Assembly: GCA_964485695.1 (NCBI GenBank) | Contig: CAZAKZ010000080.1 | Coordinates: forward strand, 1-25,861 | Source: CAZAKZ01 sp964485695 | Lineage (GTDB): Bacteria > Planctomycetota > JAFGQW01 | Direction: 5' to 3' | DNA: 25,861 nt | Shown here: one piece after another, positions 15,402-22,498 of the stretch | Position numbering within the stretch: the stretch's first letter is position 1 | Layout: every line of letters begins with the position of its first letter | Position numbers and translations under genes: made by a program | Notes under the pieces: generated by a model | What the model saw: only the letters and a program-made list of their open reading frames with translations | The model's database searches: none | Told to the model about the DNA's origin: nothing

Positions 15402-16724
15402 TCACCGCAACTCGATGAGCCGCGGCCCGACCACGTGGGCCACGCCCGAGGAGGCATTCGGGTCCAGCACCAGGGCGGCGAACCAGATCCGGATCCCCCT
15501 GGCTCCCGGGCCGAGGGCGTTGGCGTTTACCTTTACCACTGCCCTGCCGGACGCATCCAGCCGTCCAAGTGTGCCTTCCAGAATGCCGGAGATGCCCCCC
15601 GCAAGGCACAGACGGGTCAGGCCGTCGAACGCCACGGGGACGACGCGGCCGTCTGGCAGCGGAAGGCATGGGCTGACACCGCTCAGGGAGGCGCCGACGA
15701 CGTAATCCCGGCCGCCCTCGCCGGGAAAGCTCAGGTGCAGGAGCCGGTCGTTCGGCGGTGCCGTCTGCTTCCAGGCGAGATGGTTGCCGCGGGCGCGCAC
15801 CATGCTGGTGCGCTGGTGGGTACGGAGGCCGGGAAGGGGGAGGACACCCAGGGCCATGCCGTCCTCGGTCAGGTTCACGATGGAGGAGTGGTTCTTCCCG
15901 AGGGTCTGGTAAATCAGGGCTCGGTATCGTACGGGGAAAGCACGGCCTCCGGCCTCGACGAGATCGCTCGGGTAACTGTAATTCCCGAAGGTGTTCAGCG
16001 TGGACACACCGTTTTCTGGATCCAGCTTGATGAGGGCGCCCACCAGCATCGTGCCGTGGACGAAGAGATCGACGTTGTCTCCGTACTTCCCCCGGTACGG
16101 AAGGGTTCGGGAACCGACACCCATGTTCCGGATGCCCCAGACTGGAGGCTGCGTGAACGTGGTGACGGCTCCGGATCGCGGATCCACGCGGTAGTATCCC
16201 CACTGCAGCGGCTTGTTCAGGAAGCCCCGGACCAGGACCTGCCCCGACTCGGGATCGAAGGAGAGTCCGTCGATGGCCAGGTTCACGGCGGTGGTCACGG
16301 TGGTGAGCTGACTGCCCCGGAGTCGCACGATGTAGGTGTCCAGGTTGGGCGCCCGGGTCGCGATGAGATGGTCGCCGTCCTCGTCTGCCACCATCAGGGC
16401 TGCAGCCTTGAGCAGCGTGGAGGAGACGAGGGTTGTCAACTTACCCTTCGCGTCCACGTGCAGGACCTCGCCGGGATACCCGGTTGCGGAGGACTGGCCG
16501 ATAATCCTGTATCCGGCATTATCCGGGCTGTGGAGAATCTGGTAGGGAGTGAATGGGGGCAGGGATGTGATCGTCGAAGCCGACCCGGTGGGATTCACGT
16601 TCAACAGGATATAGCCCTGTGCGGATGAATCATACGCGGTGAGCACAACGGAATCCAGCTGGGCCGCCGCCGGGAAGCAGACCCACAGGGCGAGGAAGAA
16701 AAGAGTCGTAAACCGAAGAAGCAT
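15402..16724 (-). CDS. Secreted beta-propeller-like protein with shared C-terminal module
   Basis: 440 residues. ATG at 16724 is preferred to the adjacent GTG at 16727 because AGGAG then lies 6 nt away rather than 3. Residues 1-22 form a Sec signal peptide (FFLALWVCFPAAA-Q). Residues 25-320 show repeated four-strand-like patterns (LTAYDSSAQGYILLNVN, YIVRLRG, YYRVDPRSGAVTTF, LIKLDPENGVSTL), consistent with a beta-propeller of the kind found in binding or scaffolding proteins; the blades are divergent and I did not assign a family. About residue 325 to the end is the shared beta-rich module (YVVGASLSG, LDASGRAVVKVN, GIRIWFAALVLDP). No catalytic motif seen. A long hairpin follows the gene. Divergent from the VOC gene at 16867. 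Function unknown. Confidence 0.82.
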   Translation of the reverse strand: MLLRFTTLFFLALWVCFPAAAQLDSVVLTAYDSSAQGYILLNVNPTGSASTITSLPPFTPYQILHSPDNAGYRIIGQSSATGYPGEVLHVDAKGKLTTLVSSTLLKAAALMVADEDGDHLIATRAPNLDTYIVRLRGSQLTTVTTAVNLAIDGLSFDPESGQVLVRGFLNKPLQWGYYRVDPRSGAVTTFTQPPVWGIRNMGVGSRTLPYRGKYGDNVDLFVHGTMLVGALIKLDPENGVSTLNTFGNYSYPSDLVEAGGRAFPVRYRALIYQTLGKNHSSIVNLTEDGMALGVLPLPGLRTHQRTSMVRARGNHLAWKQTAPPNDRLLHLSFPGEGGRDYVVGASLSGVSPCLPLPDGRVVPVAFDGLTRLCLAGGISGILEGTLGRLDASGRAVVKVNANALGPGARGIRIWFAALVLDPNASSGVAHVVGPRLIELR

Positions 16725-16819
16725 CACGATCTCCTGAACTGTCCCGAATCCGTACGTCTCCCCGGCCTCGAGTTTTTGCTCCCTTTCAGTCTACCCGAAC
16801 CATACCGGATCGGGTAAAA

Positions 16820-16834
16820 ATATTCGGGGAATAT
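16820..16834. promoter_or_regulatory. Palindrome upstream of the VOC gene
   Basis: ATATTC (16820-16825) and GAATAT (16829-16834) form a perfect palindrome with a GGG centre in an AT-rich patch, 32 bp before the ATG at 16867 and in the divergent region with the gene starting at 16724. Size and position fit a repressor operator, but no regulator gene is nearby to pair it with. Confidence 0.3.
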
Positions 16835-16866
16835 AGGGAGCTCGACACCCTCATCAGGATGCTGTC

Positions 16867-17235
16867 ATGAAGAAACTGACACCCGTTCTCGTCGTGGATG
16901 AAATCGAGCCGTGCCTGCTGTTCTGGGTCGATCAACTCGGATTCAAGAAGACCGTGGAAGTGCCCGAAGGTGACAAGCTCGGGTTCGTGATGTTGAATGT
17001 CGGAAGTACCGAGGTGATGCTTCAGACCCGGGCGAGCTTGAAGAAGGACGTTCCCGCCCTCGCCGAGGGGCCGTACAGAACCAACCTCTACATCGAAGTG
17101 ACGGACCTCGATGCCGTCGAGGATGCGCTGGAAGGCGTGGACTACGTCTTCGAGCGGCGCCAGACGTTTTACGGCGCCACGGAGATCGCCGTGCGCGAGC
17201 CCGGCGGAAACACTGTCATCTTCGCGCAGTTCTGA
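16867..17235 (+). CDS. VOC-superfamily (glyoxalase/bleomycin-resistance-like) protein
   Basis: 122 residues, the usual length of a single-chain VOC protein. The pattern is two beta-alpha-beta-beta-beta units: LTPVLVVDEIEPCLLFWVDQLGF at the start, LGFVMLNVGSTEVMLQ in the first half, then NLYIEVTDLDAVEDAL and AVREPGGNTVIFAQF in the second. The closing DPxGNxxxF-type motif is present as EPGGNTVIF, where the Glu before Pro-Gly-Gly may be a metal ligand. The family covers glyoxalases, dioxygenases, epimerases and antibiotic-binding proteins, and the substrate cannot be called from sequence alone. The racemase-family gene starts 38 bp downstream on the same strand, so the two may be co-transcribed. 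Confidence 0.85.
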   Translation: MKKLTPVLVVDEIEPCLLFWVDQLGFKKTVEVPEGDKLGFVMLNVGSTEVMLQTRASLKKDVPALAEGPYRTNLYIEVTDLDAVEDALEGVDYVFERRQTFYGATEIAVREPGGNTVIFAQF

Positions 17236-17273
17236 AGGTCTCCGAAACGAAGTATCACGACTGGAGAATTTTC

Positions 17274-17972
17274 ATGAAAACAATCGGCCTCGTGGGTGGT
17301 ATGAGTCCTGAATCGACGAAGGACTACTACGGCATCCTCATCGATCTGGCGAAGGAAAGGCTGGAGGGAAACCTCAACAATCCGGAAATCGTCATCTACA
17401 GCGTCAACCTCTCGGTGATGATGGGTCACATGAAGGCCGGGCGACCCGAAAACGTCGTCGGCATGCTGGCCGAGGTCCTGGACCGTCTCGGACGCGCCGG
17501 CGCCGAGGTGGGCGCACTCACCGCGAACACGCCCCACGTCTTCATCGACGAACTCACGCGGCGCTCCCCCTTTCCCCTCGTGAACATTCTCGACACCACA
17601 TTCCGGAAGGCGAAGGAAGCGGGCTGCCGGAAGGCGCTCCTGCTGGGCACGTACGTCACCATGGCGTCCGACATGTATCCCCGGAAGTTCAGTGAAGGGA
17701 GCATGGACATCGTCGTGCCCGACACGGAGGACCAGGCGTTCATTCACCATTCCATCGAGTTCGAGCTCACCCGGGGTATCGTGTCGCAGGAGACCCGGAG
17801 CCGCTACCTGGAGATCTGCAGGAACCACGTGGAGAAGGAGGGCGTGGACGCCGTGATCCTCGGCTGCACCGAAATTCCCATGGTCTTCGAAGAGGGCGAC
17901 CTGCCGGTGACCCTGGTCAACACGACGCGGATTCACGCCGAGGCGATTTTCGACGCGGCCATGGGAGGGTAA
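17274..17972 (+). CDS. Aspartate/glutamate racemase-family protein with one catalytic Cys replaced
   Basis: 232 residues, full length for this family; GGAGA lies before the ATG. The N-terminus IGLVGGMSPEST matches the family's G-GGMSPEST start. PLP-independent racemases use two cysteines as acid and base. The second is present (C198 in LGCTEIPMV). The first, normally in CNT-H, is alanine here (A84 in TANTPH). E. coli YgeA-type enzymes are known with Thr in place of the first Cys and a reduced, direction-biased activity, so this protein may racemise poorly, in one direction, or do a related reaction. It is cytoplasmic, with no signal peptide. It sits 38 bp after the VOC gene and converges on xylulokinase with an 8-bp gap. 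Confidence 0.88.
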   Translation: MKTIGLVGGMSPESTKDYYGILIDLAKERLEGNLNNPEIVIYSVNLSVMMGHMKAGRPENVVGMLAEVLDRLGRAGAEVGALTANTPHVFIDELTRRSPFPLVNILDTTFRKAKEAGCRKALLLGTYVTMASDMYPRKFSEGSMDIVVPDTEDQAFIHHSIEFELTRGIVSQETRSRYLEICRNHVEKEGVDAVILGCTEIPMVFEEGDLPVTLVNTTRIHAEAIFDAAMGG

Positions 17973-17980
17973 CGTTCAGG

Positions 17981-19450
17981 TCAGTAGAGCGCCTCCACCC
18001 GTTCTTTGAACCTGTCCAGAAGGTCGCGGTACACTCGCACGTTCCCTTCCACGGGATCTTCGGCCACCCCGGTGCTGCGAACCAGGGGGCCGGCCACCTC
18101 GTCGGCGGTGACGGACTTGCCCTCCATTCTGCGTACCGTCCACAGAGCCTGGATGGCCGCGCCCAGCGCCGCAGACTCGGGTTCCTCGAGCACCGTCACG
18201 GGCACGGCCAGAACGTCAGCGAGGATCCGACGCCAGAGCGGATTCCGGGAGCCGCCCCCCACCAGACGGACCCCGTCGACCCGGACCCCGAGGTCCCGCA
18301 TTCGCTGCACGCCCCAGCTGAGACCGAGGCTCGTGCCCTCGAGGGCTGCCCGGAACACGTGGCCCGGGCGGAAAAGACCCGGCCGCAGACCCAGCAGAGC
18401 GCCGGTGGCATCCGGCAGGTCCGGAACCCGTTCCCCCTGGAGATACGGCACGAACAAGACGCCGTCACACCCCGCCGGCACCGTCTCCGCTTCCCGGGTC
18501 AGATCCTCCAGCGAGGGATCGCCGAATACCAACCGCACCTCCTCGGTCACGCCGGTGACGTTCATGACGCAGAGCAGCGGAAGCCAGCCGCCCGTGGAGT
18601 CGCAGAAGGGAGCGATGAGGCCCTCGGGGTCCACCACGGGCCGGTCGCTGCGCGTGAACACCGTGCCGGAAGTACCCAGGCTCACCACCACCACGCCGGA
18701 GCGGGTGGCGCCGCTACCCACGGCGCTCATCATGTTGTCGCCGCCGCCTGCTGACACGGGCAGACCCTCGCGTAGTCCCGTCAGCTCCGCCCCGCGCGCG
18801 GAGAGCCTGCCCGCGGGCTCCCCCGGGTCGAGGAGCGCCGGCAGCATGGCATAGACCTCCCGGCCGAGGACGTCGACGTGTTCGCGGTGAAAGGTCCGGC
18901 GGACGGGATTGAAGAATCCCGTTCCCGAGGCGTCCCCGGCCTCCATGGATTTCTCCCCGGTGAGACGGAAGTTGATGTAGTCGTGGGGCAGGAGGATGCT
19001 CCGCACCCGGGCCCAGGCCTCGGGCTCGTGACGCATCAACCACAGGATCTTGGAAGCGGTGAAGCCCGCGGGAACGGCGTGGCCGAACCGGTGCGAGAGC
19101 TCCCGGGCCTCTTCGGCTGTGGTGGTGTCGCACCAGAGCTTTGCGGGGCGCACCACCGCGTCCCGATCGTCCAGCACCACCAGACCGTGTTGCTGACCGG
19201 AGACGCCGATGCCCTGGACCCTTCCGGGATCCACGCCCCCCCCGGACCGGAGTGTCGAGCAGACCCGGCGTACGGCATCCACCCAGGTATCGGGATGCTG
19301 TTCGGCCGCGCCCGGCGGCAATCCCTCGATGAGGTCGTAGGCCGCGGCCGCGCGCGCCACGATGTCGCCCGTGGCCGCGTCGAGGACGACGCCCTTGGCG
19401 CCCTGGGTGCCCACGTCCATGCCGACGTAGAGACCGTCACCGGATTTCAT
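17981..19450 (-). CDS. xylB: Xylulokinase (FGGY family)
   Basis: 489 residues from the ATG at 19450; a TTG five codons upstream is the only other start. It phosphorylates D-xylulose with ATP to xylulose 5-phosphate, the entry to the pentose phosphate pathway. Landmarks: ATP-phosphate loop GMDVGTQGAKG near the N-terminus, VSGQQHGLVVLD, the substrate segment LWCDTTTAEEA, the catalytic base D238 in GGGDNM, SLGTSGTVF, YLQGERVPDLP, and the adenosine-binding GGGSRNPLWRRILADVL followed by ESAALGAA. These favour xylulokinase over glycerol or gluconate kinase. It is cytoplasmic. No xylose isomerase or sugar transporter lies next to it. The upstream region carries an imperfect palindrome whose inner arm overlaps the ribosome site region. 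Confidence 0.92.
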   Translation of the reverse strand: MKSGDGLYVGMDVGTQGAKGVVLDAATGDIVARAAAAYDLIEGLPPGAAEQHPDTWVDAVRRVCSTLRSGGGVDPGRVQGIGVSGQQHGLVVLDDRDAVVRPAKLWCDTTTAEEARELSHRFGHAVPAGFTASKILWLMRHEPEAWARVRSILLPHDYINFRLTGEKSMEAGDASGTGFFNPVRRTFHREHVDVLGREVYAMLPALLDPGEPAGRLSARGAELTGLREGLPVSAGGGDNMMSAVGSGATRSGVVVVSLGTSGTVFTRSDRPVVDPEGLIAPFCDSTGGWLPLLCVMNVTGVTEEVRLVFGDPSLEDLTREAETVPAGCDGVLFVPYLQGERVPDLPDATGALLGLRPGLFRPGHVFRAALEGTSLGLSWGVQRMRDLGVRVDGVRLVGGGSRNPLWRRILADVLAVPVTVLEEPESAALGAAIQALWTVRRMEGKSVTADEVAGPLVRSTGVAEDPVEGNVRVYRDLLDRFKERVEALY

Positions 19451-19463
19451 GGCACTCTTCTTC

Positions 19464-19555
19464 AAAAGAGGGACAGAGGTCTTATGAGTCGGGGATTTCC
19501 CCTGATCATAAGATATCTCTCCCCCTTTTGGAATTCGGGTACCTGTCCCCCTTTC
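19464..19555. repeat. Imperfect 90-bp palindromic element upstream of xylB
   Basis: Outer arms are AAAAGAGGGACAGAGGT (19464-19480) and ACCTGTCCCCCTTTC (19541-19555), complementary with a few mismatches and one extra base. Inside, CTTATGA (19481-19487) pairs with TCATAAG (19506-19512), with GGGG/CCCC around ATTT as the tip. A partial copy of the CCCCCTTTT motif is also at 19520. It fills most of the gap between exbD and xylB. It could be a small mobile REP/MITE-like element, a terminator for exbD or an operator for xylB. Confidence 0.45.
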
Positions 19556-19577
19556 TTGTTCCTGGTGCGACAGGAAC

Positions 19578-20045
19578 TCAGCCGCGCTTCAGCTTAAGCG
19601 CCGGCAGGGCGGCCACGAAGTTGATCTCCGTGGCCTTGGCCCGGATGCACTCGTCCAGGACGCTGACCACGTGCTTGTGCGGAACGGTGGGATCCGGATC
19701 AATCTCCACCGGACTTTTGGGCGATGCGCGCCGGATCTGACGGAGTCGATCGTAGACCGTCCTCAGGCTTCCGGGAACCGTGCCCGTGGCCCTGCCGTTC
19801 ACGAAGCAGAGGCAACGGCCGCCGCTCATGCTGAGCTTCAGGCGAATCTTTTCCTCGGGTTTCAAGTCTTCGTAAGTGCTCTCAGGTCCCTTGTTGGTCG
19901 GAAGATAAGTGGCGAGCTTGTTCTCGAGGGTCTTGAACTTGAGGGTACACATGAAGAAGATCAGGAGCAGGAACACCACGTCGATCATCGGCGTGAATTC
20001 CATCTTGAACTCTCCCGTCCGGGTGCGTTTGCGGAACAATCTCAT
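19578..20045 (-). CDS. ExbD/TolR-family proton-channel subunit
   Basis: 155 residues from the ATG at 20045 (GGAG 8 nt upstream); the open frame extends upstream but with no ribosome site and a non-family sequence. A short basic cytoplasmic tail (MRLFRKRTRTGEFK) leads into one transmembrane helix starting FTPMIDVVFLLLIFF, with the conserved proton-carrying aspartate D22. The periplasmic domain follows with VEIDPDPTVPHKHVVSVLDEC, which fits the ExbD C-terminal fold (the usual I-AD-...V-Y-VMD pattern). ExbD works with ExbB in an inner-membrane motor that energises outer-membrane transport or cell-envelope functions. No exbB/tolQ or tonB gene lies in this window, so its partner must be elsewhere. 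A DPDP near 140 and the Cys-rich CLCF are lineage-specific. Confidence 0.85.
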   Translation of the reverse strand: MRLFRKRTRTGEFKMEFTPMIDVVFLLLIFFMCTLKFKTLENKLATYLPTNKGPESTYEDLKPEEKIRLKLSMSGGRCLCFVNGRATGTVPGSLRTVYDRLRQIRRASPKSPVEIDPDPTVPHKHVVSVLDECIRAKATEINFVAALPALKLKRG

Positions 20046-20334
20046 GGCGCGTCTCCACTTGCGGTTTGAATCCATCACGATCGGTGTGCTTGAACGAGGC
20101 CGGGGAGCGAGGGGTTCAGGCGTGTCGATCTCACGCCAGTTTTTTGCCCTGGATCGGGACATTTTCAGACCGTGGGGTACTCTACGAGTCCTGGCCGGCC
20201 CATTTTAGGAAAAAAAACGACCGTGGGACCGTGGATGTCCGTCAGGGCCGCCATCGCTCGGTGCCCCCCTATCCCCGTGATCCGGGATCTGGTAGCATGG
20301 CGCCATTCGAACGCAATTATGCAGGAGACAAACT

Positions 20335-21489
20335 ATGAAGTGGACCCTCTACCTGGCCGGCATCCTGATCCTGGGATGTCCCGGCCTCGAAGCGCAGCGT
20401 TCCCGGAGCGAACCGTCCAACGTCTGGGAACTGCTGAGCAGCAAGTACGACAAGAACAAGGACGGCAAGATCACCCGGGCGGAGTACCCCAGGGAGGCGG
20501 CCAAGTTCGACGCCTACGACCGTGACGGCGACGGCTCCATCACCCGGTCGGACTTTTCCGGAGGAAGCCGGGGCGGACGCAGGAGTTCGGGCAGCGACCG
20601 GAGCCAGTGGGTCGGCGCCAGGGTGGCCTGCGCCGCCGACCGGGACCAGAGCGGGGACGTGACCGCAAAGGAATGGAAGTCCTTCCTCAAATCGGTTCGA
20701 TCCGGCCGCAAGGGCGTCATCGACAGGGACAAGCTCGTCTCGAAGGTGTCTCGGGGAACCTCCGGTGCAGCCTCTCGCATGCGAGGCCGCATGGTGGTGC
20801 GCGTCCTGGACGGAGATCGAGACGGTAAGATCCGGGTCGAGGACCTGAACAGCCTCTTTTCGAAGCTGGATCGCAACAGCGACAAGATTCTACAGAAGAG
20901 CGAGATCCCCGCGCGACGAGGAGGCCGGGGATCCCGGCAGCGGACACGGCTTCCCCGGGTAGGCGACGTGGCTCCCGACTTCAACCTCCCCACCCTGGCC
21001 GACAGGTCCAAGACCGTGAAGCTGTCGAGCTTTGCCGGCAAGATGCCGGTGGCACTGCTCTTCGGCAGCTACACGTGACCGCCGTTCCGCACCTCAGCCG
21101 CGCGGCTGAGGAAACTCCACAACGACTTCAAGAGCGACGTCCAGTTCTTCATCGTCTACATCAAGGAAGCCCACGCCATCGACAGCCGGAGTCCCATGTT
21201 CCGGGGCCCCATCATGGAGGATCCGGTGACCCTCGGCGAACGCCTCACCGCCGCCAGCAAGTGCCTCAAGGATCTAAACCTGCCCATCCCGGCCGTCATC
21301 GACAGGATGGACAACAAGGTGAACCTGGCCTATGGGGGATGGCCGGACCGGCTCTACCTGGTGGGGAAGGACGGAAAGATCACCTACGCGGGCGGCCAGG
21401 GTCCGTTCGGCTTCAAGCCGGACGAGATCGACGCCGCCATCCGGGCGGAGTTGAAGAAGATCAAGAAGGCGAAGGTGCAGGGCCTGTAG
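20335..21489 (+). CDS. EF-hand and deiodinase-like redoxin selenoprotein, UGA read as Sec
   Basis: 384 residues with selenocysteine at codon 248 (TGA 21076-21078); AGGAGA precedes the ATG. A signal peptide (YLAGILILGCPGLEA) implies export. Five EF-hand loops follow, starting at D39, D62, D102, D159 and D179 (such as DKNKDGKITRAE), so calcium binding is likely. Residues 209-384 are a thioredoxin-fold domain of the iodothyronine deiodinase type: VGDVAPDFNLP, LLFGSYT-U-PPFR, VYIKEAH, DRMDNKVNLAYGGWP and GGQGPFGFKPDE all match in order. The UGA lies exactly at the active-site Sec/Cys position, the frame remains conserved after it, and a perfect hairpin follows. A conventional call would end at 21078. 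Bacterial homologues act as redox enzymes of unknown substrate. The alternative is a nonsense mutation of a Cys codon; confirmation needs selABC in the genome. It converges on the gene at 21496-22227. Confidence 0.82.
21085..21113 (+). promoter_or_regulatory. Candidate bacterial SECIS hairpin after the in-frame UGA
   Basis: CTCAGCC (21093-21099) pairs perfectly with GGCTGAG (21104-21110) around a GCGC loop, and TTC (21085-21087) can pair with GAA (21111-21113) across a bulge. The stem begins 14 nt after the UGA and the loop starts with G about 21 nt after it, within the spacing known for bacterial SECIS elements. The loop reads GC rather than the common GG or GU. Confidence 0.6.
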
Positions 21490-21495
21490 GGGCGG

Positions 21496-22227
21496 CTACC
21501 GCTTCCTTTTCTTCCTGGATGCCTTGACCTGCTTCGAGATCCACTGGAAGACCGCCTTGATCTCCTTTCGCGGGACGGAGTGGCCTCCGTTGTGCTCGTG
21601 GACCATGACCTCGTACCCGAGCTTGCGCAGGTTCTCGGCCGCGGCCGGGCGGCTCTTGCCGTAATTCCCGTCGCGCGGATCGCCCACGAAGATGACCGTC
21701 GGTGCCTTCTTCGGCTTCTTCGGAGGATCGAAGCTCTGCTTCCCGCACCCCACCAGGACCACGCCGCGAAACAGCGGCAGGATCTTTGCCTGGCAGACGA
21801 TGTCGTCCCAGAGGCGGAAGCCGCCGCCCGAGAAGCCCAGGGCGTAGACGTTCTCCCCGTCGATGTTGAACTGCTTCTTGAGCTCCGCCAGGTACTTCGG
21901 CACGTAGCCGACGGCCTTCTGGTTGTTGTCGCACCGTTCGAGGCTGATGAGCAGCGGCGGCCGCTTCCCCGCCATGGACTTGATGTGCTTGAGGAAATTC
22001 CCGGCTTTGCCCCCGTTGCCGTGGGCCAGCAGCACCACCGGCCACTTCTTCCGCTGTGTGAAACGCCGCGGCACGAGGGCGACGAATGACTCTTCCTGAT
22101 CCTGGATGGTGACGGTGCCCGACTGCTCGCCGGATTTCCACTTCGCCAGGCGGGGCTTCTTCTTATCCTGGGCCCCTGCATGGGAAGCCGCAATCAGCAG
22201 AAGGACCAACACGATGGAGCGCTGCAT
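21496..22227 (-). CDS. Secreted alpha/beta hydrolase, polyhydroxyalkanoate-depolymerase/esterase-like
   Basis: 243 residues; ATG at 22227 follows GGAGG. Residues 1-20 are a Sec signal peptide (VLVLLLIAASHAGA-Q). The fold is a compact alpha/beta hydrolase: strand and oxyanion-hole region PVVLLAHGNGG, nucleophile S133 in LGFSGGG, acid D183 or D186 in VGDPRDGNY, and H216 in GGHSVP. The spacing matches the small secreted esterase group that includes PHB-depolymerase-like and feruloyl-esterase-like proteins, where HExxGGHxxP-type histidine motifs are usual. The C-terminus ends in a run of basic residues (KASRKKRKR), which may bind anionic surfaces. Two cysteines in mature positions could form a disulphide. 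Substrate unknown. Convergent with the selenoprotein gene, 6 bp apart. Confidence 0.83.
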   Translation of the reverse strand: MQRSIVLVLLLIAASHAGAQDKKKPRLAKWKSGEQSGTVTIQDQEESFVALVPRRFTQRKKWPVVLLAHGNGGKAGNFLKHIKSMAGKRPPLLISLERCDNNQKAVGYVPKYLAELKKQFNIDGENVYALGFSGGGFRLWDDIVCQAKILPLFRGVVLVGCGKQSFDPPKKPKKAPTVIFVGDPRDGNYGKSRPAAAENLRKLGYEVMVHEHNGGHSVPRKEIKAVFQWISKQVKASRKKRKR

Positions 22228-22423
22228 GGAAATCCGCCTCCGGTTATTATGCTAGGGAAACACCCGAAGATACTCCCTGCTCCAGCAGCCGTCAACACGG
22301 GATCCGTCCCGTGCGGTTTTACCTATTCCCCCGTCTGCCTACCTCTTACGAAAGACCGGCTTCCGACGCAGCAGCTTGCGGAATCCCGCCACAGAAAGTC
22401 CTTTCCCCGGCCGCTCCGGCGGG

Positions 22424-22429
22424 TATAAT
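22424..22429 (+). promoter_or_regulatory. Candidate -10 box for the membrane protein gene
   Basis: A perfect TATAAT in otherwise GC-rich DNA, 70 bp upstream of the ATG at 22499. The hexamer at the expected -35 position (CTTTCC, 22401-22406) is a poor match, so an activator or alternative sigma factor may be needed. Confidence 0.4.
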
Positions 22430-22449
22430 CGGCCCGTCGAAGAAATTCG

Positions 22450-22472
22450 ACATACCGGTTTCACATACCGGT
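22450..22472 (+). repeat. Direct repeat ACATACCGGT x2 before the membrane protein gene
   Basis: ACATACCGGT at 22450-22459 and again at 22463-22472, spaced by TTC, each containing the palindrome ACCGGT. It is just downstream of the candidate -10 box, a position typical of repressor binding sites. Confidence 0.4.
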
Positions 22473-22498
22473 AGGGCATCACGGTTGGGGAGGGTTTC

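Noticed and set aside
19578..20162. Longer ExbD start at 20162
   Set aside because: The added 39 residues have no family similarity and no ribosome site, while GGAG precedes the ATG at 20045.
21196..21489. Separate 97-codon gene starting MFRGPIMEDP
   Set aside because: It is the in-frame C-terminal part of the selenoprotein after the UGA, not an independent gene.
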